This document shows positions 12,408 through 21,057 of a stretch of DNA of 30,950 bases, one piece after another. This DNA is from a bacterium. GTDB lineage: Bacteria; SM23-31; JAUVVT01. The DNA lies in assembly GCA_030616165.1 (NCBI GenBank), contig JAUWXV010000014.1, positions 1 through 30,950 of the forward strand, read 5' to 3'. Within the stretch, counting starts at the first letter, position 1. Each line of letters begins with the position of its first letter. The notes below the pieces were generated by a model. The model did not search any database and was not told the origin of the DNA. It saw nothing but the letters and a program-made list of their open reading frames with translations. A program made the position numbers and the translations under genes.

Positions 12408-13832
12408 ATGTTAATTAAAAAATTTTTAATATTTGGTATTGTATCAGCAGGGTTAATATTAACTGCTATCCGGATTCCTATTTTAACCTTGTTATTAGGC
12501 TATATTGTTATACCCACAGCTCTTTTATTTATAGTTTTTTTATCTAAAGACCTGACAAATGGTTTAATATTTTGGCTTTGTGTTTTGCTTTTTTCCGGAG
12601 TTGGAATATGGGCATGGATTTCACACCCTACTCTTCCAGATATTTCCCTTGACAGAGTAATTTGGATTACAGTCTTTGCTGTATTTTTTGCGGAAATAGC
12701 AATGCGGAGAAGGAAAATTCTTCCAATTACTAAAATAGAAATGATGATGATTTTATTTTGTATTGTTTGTTTAATTTCTATGGTTAAAGCAGGGACTATA
12801 TATGAAGAAGGTCAGGGTTTAGTGCTGCGTAGTTTTCTAAATGGTTATGCTATTCCCTTTTCTATATTTTTTATTGGAAAGAATATAGTGGATAATGAAC
12901 AAAGGATCAAGAGATTATTTCAATTCTTGCTACTAATAGGTATTTATTTAGCACTTACTGGCATTTTTGAACATTTTCGCTTTACGAGTTTAGTATTCCC
13001 TCGTTATATTATGGATCCAGATGTTGGTATCCACTTTGGAAGGGCAAGGGGACCTTTTTTGCAGGCTGAAGTAAATGGAACAGTTTTAGTAATGATCTTT
13101 GTAGTAAACGTATATTTTTTGATTCATAAGCGCTGGGGTATATCCAAAGTTATATATATAATTTTTACTGGCCTAATGGTTATTACAATGTTTTTTACTT
13201 ATACTCGCGCCTGTTGGTTAGGATTTATTCTTTCAATATTAATAGTTCCTTTATTCTATCCAAGACTCCGAAAAATTTTTTTATTATGTTTTTTTGTAAT
13301 AGTTATTATTGCTATTTTAAACTGGGATAATGTGATGAGTGAAGATAGGACTGTTGGTGGAGTTACCGCTATGGATCCAGTTTATGCTCGCATAAATCTA
13401 TACGCCGCCTCATTAAGTATGTTTCTTGATAGACCAATTTTGGGTTTTGGTTTTAATACTTTTCAAAATTTTAGCCCTGATTATTTTCATAAAATTAGCG
13501 GAATTCCATTAATGGGTGTAGGTTTAGTTCCACATGATACACTTGCAGGGATTCTGGTTGAATTAGGTTTATTGGGGTTGATTACACTCCTATTAATTTT
13601 TTTCTATGTTTTTCGGAATAGTGTAAAGCTATACCGTAGTTTATACTCCAAGCCCTTTTTAGGCAAAGGTTTGGTAGTAACATTTTGGGGATTAAGTATT
13701 GCTTTTTTTGTGAATATGCAATTCGTTGAAATGCGTTATTTTCAATTTCCTAATAGTCTTTTTTTTCTGGTGGCTGGGATAATAGTTGGGTTGAACCAGA
13801 GGTTATTATTGAATAAAGTTTATAAAAAATAG
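12408..13832 (+). CDS. O-antigen polymerase/ligase-like membrane protein (Wzy/WaaL type)
   Basis: A 474-residue, strongly hydrophobic protein with about ten to twelve membrane helices and one larger loop between residues about 305 and 375. The helix beginning FFTYTRACWLGFILS matches the Wzy_C/O-antigen ligase pattern, where a conserved Ser/Thr-Arg-x-x-W/x-L sits at a helix start. The large loop contains DRPILGFGFNTF and VPHDTLAGILVELG, also typical of this family, with a histidine thought to be catalytic in WaaL-type enzymes. Next to a Wzx flippase and a Wzz-type regulator, a Wzy role (polymerising repeat units on the periplasmic side) is more likely than ligase. Sequence alone rarely separates the two. 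Confidence 0.85.
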   Translation: MLIKKFLIFGIVSAGLILTAIRIPILTLLLGYIVIPTALLFIVFLSKDLTNGLIFWLCVLLFSGVGIWAWISHPTLPDISLDRVIWITVFAVFFAEIAMRRRKILPITKIEMMMILFCIVCLISMVKAGTIYEEGQGLVLRSFLNGYAIPFSIFFIGKNIVDNEQRIKRLFQFLLLIGIYLALTGIFEHFRFTSLVFPRYIMDPDVGIHFGRARGPFLQAEVNGTVLVMIFVVNVYFLIHKRWGISKVIYIIFTGLMVITMFFTYTRACWLGFILSILIVPLFYPRLRKIFLLCFFVIVIIAILNWDNVMSEDRTVGGVTAMDPVYARINLYAASLSMFLDRPILGFGFNTFQNFSPDYFHKISGIPLMGVGLVPHDTLAGILVELGLLGLITLLLIFFYVFRNSVKLYRSLYSKPFLGKGLVVTFWGLSIAFFVNMQFVEMRYFQFPNSLFFLVAGIIVGLNQRLLLNKVYKK

Positions 13833-13879
13833 GAAAAATAAGGTTTAAATAAAATAAATATGTAAACAAAGGTGTTGTA

Positions 13880-15352
13880 ATGTTTCCGAATGAGAAAAAT
13901 CACAAGGAGCGATTGTCTCAGCGTGTAGTTAAGGGCGGATTCTGGGTATTTTCACTCAGGTTGGTTCACCGTTTGTTTAGTTTAGCAAGAATTGTAATTC
14001 TTGCCCGTATCCTTGCTCCTCATGATTTTGGATTAATGGGTATAGCAATGCTCACGATGGCAACTTTGGAGACATTTTCTCAAACAGGTTTTCAGCAAGC
14101 CTTAATCCAAAAGAAAGATAATGTAGAAAGTTATCTCAATAGTGCCTGGACAGTTTCAATTTTACGTGGTATTATCCTATTTTCCATCTTATATTGTATT
14201 GCACCTATTGCAGCAAATTTCTTTAAGGTACCAGAGGCGAAATCCATAATTCAGGTTATCGGATTTTCAGTTCTTTTTCAGGCATTTACTAATATCGGTG
14301 TTATCTATTTTCAGAAAGAATTAGAGTTTAATAAACAGTTTATTTATCAACTTAGCGGCACATTAGCCGATTTTATTGTTGCTGTTTCTGCTGCCTTTAT
14401 ATTGAAAAGTGTTTGGGCTCTTGTGTTTGGAATATTAGCCGGAGATTTTGTAAGGTGCATTGTAAGTTACATAATTCACCCTTATAAACCGCATTTAAGT
14501 TCGGATTTGGGAAAGGCAAAAGAACTTTTTGGTTTTGGGAAGTGGATTTTGGGTTCAAGTATAATAATGTTTCTGACAACTCAAGGCGATGATATTTTTG
14601 TAGGAAAACTACTCGGCATCACTATGCTAGGTTTTTATCAAATGGCTTACAAGCTTTCAAATATGCCGGCTACAGAGATAACGCATACAATTTCCCAGGT
14701 TACTTTTCCAGCTTATTCAAAATTACAAGATAATATCCCTAAATTAAGAGAAGCGTATTTAAAAGTTCTACAAATTACAGCATTTTTATCTTTTCCTATA
14801 GCAGGGCTAATTTTTGTCTTAGCTCCAGATTTTACCAAAATATTCTTAGGTGAAAAATGGATGCCAATGGTACCGGCGATGATGGTTTTGGCTTTATGGG
14901 GGCTAATAAGGTCAATAGGCGCAACAAAAGGTCCGATATACCAAGCTGTCGGGAAGCCAGGAATAGCGACTAAGTTACAGTTTGTGAGACTTATTTTATT
15001 GGTTATTATTATTTATCCGTTTACTATAAAATGGGGTATTCTGGGGACATCACTTACTGTGTTACTCAGTATTCTACCTGTTGAACCCATAAGTTTCTAC
15101 TTGGCTATGAAAATTATTAAATGCCGTGTTTGGGAATTTGGGAAATTAATTGCTTTGCCAACATTAGGGGTAACAGCTATGTCTACTGCTATATTGGCAT
15201 CTAAATTCTTTATTTTTAGCATCACTGGAATGGTTTCCTTTTTTGCACTCATTGCCATTGGTGTGATAGCTTATATTACCATGGCTATTATTTTTGATTG
15301 GTTATTTAGATACAATATCAGAGAGACCATCCAAAAGCAATTCTTTGGTTGA
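13880..15352 (+). CDS. Wzx-type flippase (MOP superfamily, WzxC/TuaB-like)
   Basis: A 490-residue membrane protein with about 12-14 helices. The N-terminus RVVKGGFWVFSLRLVHRLFS, followed by ARILAPHDFGLMGIA and TFSQTGFQQALIQKKD, is the opening typical of the polysaccharide_synt_3 (WzxC, TuaB) group. Later GKLLGITMLGFYQMAYKLSN and SQVTFPAYSKLQDN are also typical. It should move lipid-linked repeat units across the inner membrane. An AAAGGTG site precedes the ATG. It lies 47 bases behind the polymerase-like gene, and the pair presumably acts together. The C-terminal part of the family is variable, and nothing looks truncated. Confidence 0.92.
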   Translation: MFPNEKNHKERLSQRVVKGGFWVFSLRLVHRLFSLARIVILARILAPHDFGLMGIAMLTMATLETFSQTGFQQALIQKKDNVESYLNSAWTVSILRGIILFSILYCIAPIAANFFKVPEAKSIIQVIGFSVLFQAFTNIGVIYFQKELEFNKQFIYQLSGTLADFIVAVSAAFILKSVWALVFGILAGDFVRCIVSYIIHPYKPHLSSDLGKAKELFGFGKWILGSSIIMFLTTQGDDIFVGKLLGITMLGFYQMAYKLSNMPATEITHTISQVTFPAYSKLQDNIPKLREAYLKVLQITAFLSFPIAGLIFVLAPDFTKIFLGEKWMPMVPAMMVLALWGLIRSIGATKGPIYQAVGKPGIATKLQFVRLILLVIIIYPFTIKWGILGTSLTVLLSILPVEPISFYLAMKIIKCRVWEFGKLIALPTLGVTAMSTAILASKFFIFSITGMVSFFALIAIGVIAYITMAIIFDWLFRYNIRETIQKQFFG

Positions 15353-15377
15353 GATGTTTAATTAAAACTTATTTAAA

Positions 15378-16454
15378 ATGGTAAATGAAAAAAACAGTAA
15401 AATAAGACAATCATTACCAGATATTGACAAAAATGAAACACCTCCATTTTCTAGTATTGACAGAGTTGTTCATGCTATTCATGATAGAATTTTTCCGTTG
15501 TTGATTAATCACCGAGATGTTGTATTATTAGATTTTCCCAATCACGCAAATATTGGGGATAGTATAATATGGCTTGGTACATTACAAATACTAAAAGAAG
15601 TTATTGGTTGCAATATTCATTTTGTTTCTACTGGCGATGATTTTTCAATTCAGCGTTTTCGAAAAGTTGTTGCTAAAAAAAATTTCACTATTTTATTATT
15701 AGGAGGTGGCAATTTTGGCGATATCTGGATTCATCATCAAAATTTTCGTAATAAAATAATTCAAGAATTTCCAGATAAAAGAATAATTCAACTTCCTCAA
15801 AGTATATATTTTTCTTCTTACGAAAAAGAGAAATTATCTATGCGATTAGCAGCTGATCACAGTGATTTTTATTTATTGGTTCGAGATAAAAAAAGCTACG
15901 AGATTGGCCTTCGATATTTACCAAAGACTCGTATTTTTTTATGTCCAGATATGGCTTTTTGCATTGATATTAGAAAATATATTACTACTCAAATACAACC
16001 GACCAATCCAATAAAATTTTTATTAAGATCAGACATAGAGGCTATTTCTTGTAAACAAAAAGAGGAGAAAAATAGGAACGGAAATGACTGGGTGTTTAAA
16101 GAAGATGGAATGATATTTGATATCGGGCGTTGTATGAGAATAGTTGATAAACATTTTATAAGAATTGCACAAATTTTTGACCTTACATTAAGGCAACCTT
16201 ATTACAGAAAAATTGCGACGCTTCGATTAAAAAGAGGGATAAATTTATTACAACAAGGCAAGCGAGCTATTACTGATAGGTTACATGGACATATTTTATG
16301 CGTATTATTAGGTATGGAACATATTGCCATTGATAATTCTTATGGTAAGGTTCACAGTTTTATTAATGCGTGGACAAAAAATATACAGGGCGTCCACATG
16401 GCGAATTCAATTGATGAAGCATGTAGGCTCGCTCGTCGTTATGGATGGGTTTAA
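15378..16454 (+). CDS. Polysaccharide pyruvyl transferase family protein
   Basis: A 358-residue protein of the pyruvyl transferase (PF04230) family, which places a ketal pyruvate from phosphoenolpyruvate on a sugar and so adds negative charge to the glycan. It shows the N-terminal NHANIGDSIIW (55-65), the glycine-rich LLGGGNFGDIW (107-117), and the C-terminal TDRLHGHI (299-306) followed by IDNSYGKVHSF (318-328). Overall it resembles EpsI/EpsO and PssK-type proteins of exopolysaccharide loci. The short gap behind the flippase (25 bases) suggests cotranscription. The acceptor sugar is unknown. Confidence 0.9.
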   Translation: MVNEKNSKIRQSLPDIDKNETPPFSSIDRVVHAIHDRIFPLLINHRDVVLLDFPNHANIGDSIIWLGTLQILKEVIGCNIHFVSTGDDFSIQRFRKVVAKKNFTILLLGGGNFGDIWIHHQNFRNKIIQEFPDKRIIQLPQSIYFSSYEKEKLSMRLAADHSDFYLLVRDKKSYEIGLRYLPKTRIFLCPDMAFCIDIRKYITTQIQPTNPIKFLLRSDIEAISCKQKEEKNRNGNDWVFKEDGMIFDIGRCMRIVDKHFIRIAQIFDLTLRQPYYRKIATLRLKRGINLLQQGKRAITDRLHGHILCVLLGMEHIAIDNSYGKVHSFINAWTKNIQGVHMANSIDEACRLARRYGWV

Positions 16455-16500
16455 AAACATTGAATAACTTATTATTTAGATAATAAATATAAAAAGATAA

Positions 16501-17535
16501 ATGTGTTGTAACCATAATTTGCGCATGTTTCCTTATCACAAAAGCAAAAAAGAAATAGCAAAAAAAAATAATGGACTATCTATTGTTACCGTTTCCATGA
16601 ATCGGACTCCTGATTTATGTGAGACAGCTAGAAAGCTTTCGCAGTATCCCTATCATATGGAGCATGTAATTATAGATTGGAGTAGTGCTCCTCCAATCAC
16701 CTTTAATGATTTGCCCAGAGATAAACGAATAAAATTATATCGTGTTTCTGGGGAAAAAAAATGGCACTTGACGCGCGCATATAATTTTGGTTTTAGGATG
16801 GCCAATGGAGCGTATATTCTTAAAGCAGATGCAGACGCGTTAATTGATAAAGAGTTTTTTCAAAATAACGAGTGGCAGCAAATAAATGTATTTTTGGCTA
16901 ATGATCCTACTATGGGTGATACGTTTGTAAAGTCTCTTACGGGACTTTTTTTCGTGCCACGGACTCGACTTTTAGAAATAGGAGGTTTTAATGAGTACTT
17001 AGACGGATGGGGCTACGATGACATAGATTTGTTTACTCGTCTTAGAAGGGTATGTAATTATCAAAGGATTAATTTTACCGGGGTAAAAACAATTCCTCAA
17101 AGTGATGAGGAACGTATTAAAAATACAATTGACGCTATTTATTTAACTAGAAACAGAAACCTTGCAGCGGTAAAATGTGCTAATAGTGATAAAAATAGAT
17201 GGGTTGCTTATGTACTCATGTGGAGTAATACAAGCCCAAAATCGCTCTATGAAAAAAGGGAAGAAGGTGATTGGATAGCAAAATCGATTCCAAAAATCCC
17301 TGATCATTTATTACCTAAAGTTGAATATGTAAAAAGAAAAGCTTTTGTTGAATATATGCTTGGTATAAAAATAGGATCTTGTTCTCAGGAAGATGTGAAA
17401 CGTATGGAATGGCTAGTTCAAACAAAATACCGATTTATAGCGAAAACCGCAGCAATATTACCGCGGATACTTAATAAAATTATCAGGGTGGCCGCAATCA
17501 ACATTGCACATATTAAGTATAAGCAAAAAAAATAA
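16501..17535 (+). CDS. GT-A family glycosyltransferase with galactosyltransferase-like C-terminal motif
   Basis: A 344-residue cytoplasmic glycosyltransferase of GT-A fold. It opens with LSIVTVSMNRTPDL (26-39), carries the metal-binding D-A-D at 110-112 (ILKADADALI), and then GLFFVPRTRLLEIGGFNE and GWGYDDIDLFTRL (169-181), the acceptor-binding motif of the Glyco_transf_7C group also seen in chondroitin-polymerase-like enzymes. It presumably adds one sugar of the repeat. The start is uncertain: ATG 16501 and ATG 16525 are both possible, neither with a good ribosome site. About 100 C-terminal residues after the catalytic part are unassigned. Confidence 0.82.
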   Translation: MCCNHNLRMFPYHKSKKEIAKKNNGLSIVTVSMNRTPDLCETARKLSQYPYHMEHVIIDWSSAPPITFNDLPRDKRIKLYRVSGEKKWHLTRAYNFGFRMANGAYILKADADALIDKEFFQNNEWQQINVFLANDPTMGDTFVKSLTGLFFVPRTRLLEIGGFNEYLDGWGYDDIDLFTRLRRVCNYQRINFTGVKTIPQSDEERIKNTIDAIYLTRNRNLAAVKCANSDKNRWVAYVLMWSNTSPKSLYEKREEGDWIAKSIPKIPDHLLPKVEYVKRKAFVEYMLGIKIGSCSQEDVKRMEWLVQTKYRFIAKTAAILPRILNKIIRVAAINIAHIKYKQKK

Positions 17536-17598
17536 TTTATATTGCAAAGTTAGTTTATTAACTTTACAAAATTAAATCATAGTGTAATCAGAAAATAT

Positions 17599-18654
17599 AT
17601 GGAAAATATTAAACGATTTGTAGAATGTCTTGTTCCTGGCACAGTGTGTAACTTAAACTGTAGTTATTGCTATACAAAACAAGAGGAACGACAGAAGAAC
17701 CTCCCCCATTTTGAGTATACTCCGGAGTATATAGGTAAAGCTTTATCTAAAGATCGTCTGGGGGGGACTTGTTATATCAGTATGTGTGCAGCAGGCGAAA
17801 CGCTTATTCCACCTGAGATGCCCGAGATTATTAGACACATATTACAGCAAGGACATTATGTGAATATTACCACAAACGGGACTCTAAATAATAGATTTGA
17901 CGAAATTTTAAAATTACTTAAACCTGAACAATTAGAAAGGCTTCACTTTGCTTTTTCTTTTCATTATTTAGAACTAGTTAGAACCAATAAAATAGATGAT
18001 TTTTTTAGAAATGTTAAAAAGGTAAGAAATTCGGGATGCTCATTTCTAATTCAAATTAATCTTTGTGACGACTACATCCCTTATTTAAAAGAAATTAAGA
18101 CAATATGTGAAAAAAATACAGGTGCTCCGCCTCAAGTAGCAGCAACAAGGAATGAGCGAACAAGAAAAATAACATTGATGACAAAATATACAGTGGACGA
18201 ATATAAACAATTTGGAAAAATATTTCAGTCTTCTTTATTTAATTTTACTATGAAAAATTTTATGGTAAAACGTAAAGAATTTTGTTACGCAGGAGATTGG
18301 GCTTTTAAATTATATTTAGATACAGGCATGATGGGAAGATGTTATGACTCTCAATCAACTCAAAATATATTTAGAGACTTAAATAAACCCATAAAATTTA
18401 AAGCAGTAGGGAATAATTGTAACTCGCCATATTGCGTAAATTCCAGTCATTTCATGTCGTTGGGAGTAATACCTGGAATATTGGCTCCTTCATATGCAGA
18501 TTTGCGAGATCGTCCCGAGGCCCGATGGTATACACCTAGGATGATAGCGTTTTTAGATGGTAAGTTATTTAATAATAATAAAGAGTATAATTGTATTCAA
18601 AAACTTTCAGCGAATATGGAAGAATTTTCAATAGACTTAATAAAAAAAGTATAA
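17599..18654 (+). CDS. Radical SAM protein with extra C-terminal cysteines
   Basis: A 351-residue radical SAM enzyme. The [4Fe-4S]-binding CxxxCxxC is clear at C17, C21, C24 (CNLNCSYCY), followed by the SAM-contacting GE motif (AAGETLI, 65-71) and VNITTNGTL (88-96) on a later barrel strand. C229, C248, C274 and C279, plus others nearby, could hold a second cluster as in SPASM/twitch proteins. The substrate is unknown. Lying between a GT-A glycosyltransferase and a GT2 in a polysaccharide locus, it may modify a sugar or the glycan, for example by dehydration, epimerisation or methylation; that is inference. Radical SAM proteins do occur in such loci but are not a standard part. Confidence 0.83.
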   Translation: MENIKRFVECLVPGTVCNLNCSYCYTKQEERQKNLPHFEYTPEYIGKALSKDRLGGTCYISMCAAGETLIPPEMPEIIRHILQQGHYVNITTNGTLNNRFDEILKLLKPEQLERLHFAFSFHYLELVRTNKIDDFFRNVKKVRNSGCSFLIQINLCDDYIPYLKEIKTICEKNTGAPPQVAATRNERTRKITLMTKYTVDEYKQFGKIFQSSLFNFTMKNFMVKRKEFCYAGDWAFKLYLDTGMMGRCYDSQSTQNIFRDLNKPIKFKAVGNNCNSPYCVNSSHFMSLGVIPGILAPSYADLRDRPEARWYTPRMIAFLDGKLFNNNKEYNCIQKLSANMEEFSIDLIKKV

Positions 18655-18733
18655 TAAAAACTAAGAGATATATACGGCATATTATTGGCCTTTTAAAAAA
18701 TAGAAAAAACGTAAAGAAAAACTTAATTGGAAA

Positions 18734-19693
18734 ATGAAATCTGAATTAGTTAGTGTAATCATTCCTACATATAATCGGGCTCATTTGATAGGTCGAGCAA
18801 TTCAAAGCGTTTTGAATCAAACTTATAAAAATATGGAGATTATAATAGCGGATGATGGTTCTACTGACAATACCGAAGAGATAGTAAAAAGTTTTCAAGA
18901 TAAAAGAATTAAATATATTAAGTATCCGGAAAACAAAGGAGGTTGCGCAGCAAGAAATATTGGTATAAGAAGTTCAAGAGGGAAATACATTTCATTTTTA
19001 GATAGTGATGATGAATGGCTGCCAGAGAAATTGGAAAAACAATTAGAAGTTTTTGAAAAATCTCAAGACGAAAAACTTGGTTTTGTAAATTGTGGAACAA
19101 TTTTTATTGATGCAGAGAATAAAAAAGAAATAACAAGAATTTTATCTCGGGAAAAGGATTATATATTTAAAGATATGTTAGAAAATAATTATGAAACAGG
19201 TGGCGGTAGTAGTAATTTAATAAAAAGAGAAATATTTGATAAATGTGGTTTTTTTGATGAAAATTTATATTTAAAAAAAGGAGGACAACAGGATTACGAG
19301 ATGTGGTTAAGAATTGCAAAAGAAAATAAATTTGATTATGCCCCTCGATACTTAGTAAGGCGTTATTTTCACTCAAAAAGCATAACGTCAATGTCCGAAT
19401 TGCGCGCTAAGACAGAAGCATTCAAATATGTAATCTGTAAATATAAGAAAGATTATGAAAAATATCCTAAAGCTTACAGTGGCTATTTTCGTGGTTTAGG
19501 AGCTCAATACTGTCTTGCCGGAGATTTAAAAAGGGGGAGAGAAAAATTTTTCGGCTCAATTAAAATTGAACCTTTAAACTTTAAAAATTACTTACATCTG
19601 TTAGTTTCTCTTGGAGGATTTAAAATTTATTCAATTCTTCATTCTTTGTGGTATTGTAAGTTAAAAACACTGCTAAGAAAAGGGACGATATGA
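18734..19693 (+). CDS. GT2 family glycosyltransferase (module copy 1, first gene)
   Basis: A 319-residue GT2 enzyme: SVIIPTYNRAHLIGRAIQSV (7-26), nucleotide-binding IIADDGSTDN (37-46) and the metal-binding D90-S-D92 (FLDSDDEW). GGQQDYEMWLRIA later is the acceptor-side ED-like motif. The C-terminal part (about 250-310; GDLKRGREKFFGSIKIEP) resembles a TPR-type repeat. Its stop overlaps the next start (ATGA), so it is coupled to the following GT4 gene. The same gene order, with a similar C-terminal domain, recurs at 21047-24363, so this is one copy of a duplicated three-gene module. The sugar is unknown. Confidence 0.9.
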   Translation: MKSELVSVIIPTYNRAHLIGRAIQSVLNQTYKNMEIIIADDGSTDNTEEIVKSFQDKRIKYIKYPENKGGCAARNIGIRSSRGKYISFLDSDDEWLPEKLEKQLEVFEKSQDEKLGFVNCGTIFIDAENKKEITRILSREKDYIFKDMLENNYETGGGSSNLIKREIFDKCGFFDENLYLKKGGQQDYEMWLRIAKENKFDYAPRYLVRRYFHSKSITSMSELRAKTEAFKYVICKYKKDYEKYPKAYSGYFRGLGAQYCLAGDLKRGREKFFGSIKIEPLNFKNYLHLLVSLGGFKIYSILHSLWYCKLKTLLRKGTI

Positions 19694-20829
19694 AAGTTGC
19701 AATTGTTGGGGATTATCCGCTTAATTTAAATATAGTTATTGGTGGTGTTGAGGCTCTCAACTGCAATTTAGTAGAAGGACTTTGCAAATTGGACGATTTG
19801 GAAATTCATGTTATTACATGTAAAAGCCAAATTAAGAAATCCTATACAGTTTTTAATAAACCAATCGTAATCCATTATCTTTCAGGACAGAAGCGATTTG
19901 GAAATATTACTCTGGGTTTGTTTGATAGACGCATAATAAGAAAAAAGATTGAAGAAATAGCGCCCGATGTAATCAATAGTCATGACCATGGTAGGTATAC
20001 CTATGCAGCTTTACAGACAAATTATCCCACAGTAGTTACAATATCTACTATTTTATCTGAGTCATCAAAATTCGAAAAGAGTTTAGTTGATATATTGATA
20101 AGAAAGATAATTGCTGCTTTCATTGAGAGACGTTGCTTAAAAATAGCAAAAGATATTATTATAATATCTCCCCACGTTGAAAATAAAATTTCAAGTAAAA
20201 CAAATGCCACTTTTCATTATGTGCCTAACTCTGTGAAAGATGAATTTTTTAGATTAAGAAACAAAGAAGAGGAAAACCGTATTCTATTTGCAGGAAGAGT
20301 GATACCATTAAAGGGCATACATGTTCTACTTAAAGCGGTAGAAATGATAAGAAAAAAATATCCAAATATTAAACTTTATATTGCTGGAGCAATACAGAAT
20401 ATAAATTATTATAATAAACTCAGAAATTTTGTTGAGATAAACAATCTTTATGGAAATGTTGAATTTTTGGGATTGCTTAATGAGTCTCAATTAATGGATG
20501 AATATGCTAAGTGTGAAATATTAGTTTTGCCTTCTTTTCACGAGACCTTCTCAATGGTGGTTGCACAGGCAATGGCTGCAGGTAAAGCCATAATAGCAAC
20601 TAAAGAAGGAGGACTGCTTATTGAAAATAACAGAACTGGTTTATTAGTGGAGTGTGGAGACATTAAAGGCTTGGCAGAAAAAATAGTACAGTTTCTTAAT
20701 GACGATAATTTAAGATACAAAATGGGGAAAAATGCTAAACAGGAGGCATTAAAGAGGTTTAAGTCAGAAATGATTGCTAGGAAGACTTATGAGGTATATC
20801 AGGAAATTCTAAATAGGCAGAAGGTTTGA
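19690..20829 (+). CDS. GT4 family glycosyltransferase (module copy 1, second gene)
   Basis: A 379-residue GT-B fold enzyme of GT4 type. The N-terminal domain begins MKVAIVGDYPLNLNIVIGGV; the C-terminal donor-binding domain starts near ILFAGRVIPLKGIHVLLKA (198-216). The usual E-x7-E motif reads E285 to Q293 (ETFSMVVAQAMAAGK), so the second glutamate is glutamine; its paralogue downstream has Q too, so this is a subfamily feature, not a random defect. It is clearly related along its length to the protein at 22090-23232 and shares an identical 33-base stretch of DNA near its end. It starts in an ATGA overlap with the GT2 gene. Confidence 0.9.
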   Translation: MKVAIVGDYPLNLNIVIGGVEALNCNLVEGLCKLDDLEIHVITCKSQIKKSYTVFNKPIVIHYLSGQKRFGNITLGLFDRRIIRKKIEEIAPDVINSHDHGRYTYAALQTNYPTVVTISTILSESSKFEKSLVDILIRKIIAAFIERRCLKIAKDIIIISPHVENKISSKTNATFHYVPNSVKDEFFRLRNKEEENRILFAGRVIPLKGIHVLLKAVEMIRKKYPNIKLYIAGAIQNINYYNKLRNFVEINNLYGNVEFLGLLNESQLMDEYAKCEILVLPSFHETFSMVVAQAMAAGKAIIATKEGGLLIENNRTGLLVECGDIKGLAEKIVQFLNDDNLRYKMGKNAKQEALKRFKSEMIARKTYEVYQEILNRQKV

Positions 20830-20832
20830 TTT

Positions 20833-21057
20833 GTGAGTATTTCAATCGCTTCTGAAAAGAAACTACTATTCGTCATTTCTCACCTTGCTGGCGGAGGAAC
20901 TGAACGGGTTTTGCATTGTCTGCTGAAAAACGGCATAAATATTCTTCAAAGATTACTCAATATGATTCGGCAAACAGGATATAAAAGGGCGCTTGAATGT
21001 CATACTTATCAAAAAAGATTTAATGATTTATTTAAGAGGATTTTCAATGATAAATAA
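20833..21057 (+). pseudogene. Collapsed GT4 gene (module copy 1, third gene), N-terminus plus unrelated tail
   Basis: A 74-codon frame starting at GTG. Its first about 28 codons (KKLLFVISHLAGGGTERV) are the N-terminus of a GT4 enzyme, and correspond to VLFIIPSLVGGGAERM in the intact gene at 23236, which sits in the same place in the second module copy. The start contexts are nearly the same too (TTGATTTGTGA in both). After that the sequence no longer resembles a GT4 N-terminal domain and ends after about 40 codons, so an internal deletion has removed nearly all of the gene. The frame overlaps the next gene's start by 11 bases. It is unlikely to make a working enzyme. Confidence 0.7.

Noticed and set aside
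17599-18654. Radical SAM protein as part of a peptide (RiPP) maturation system
   Set aside because: I found no short precursor-like frame or peptide-processing gene beside it; glycosyltransferases flank it on both sides.
20993-21046. Upstream start for the second-copy GT2
   Set aside because: The added codons fall in the collapsed GT4 remnant, and AGAGGA supports ATG 21047.
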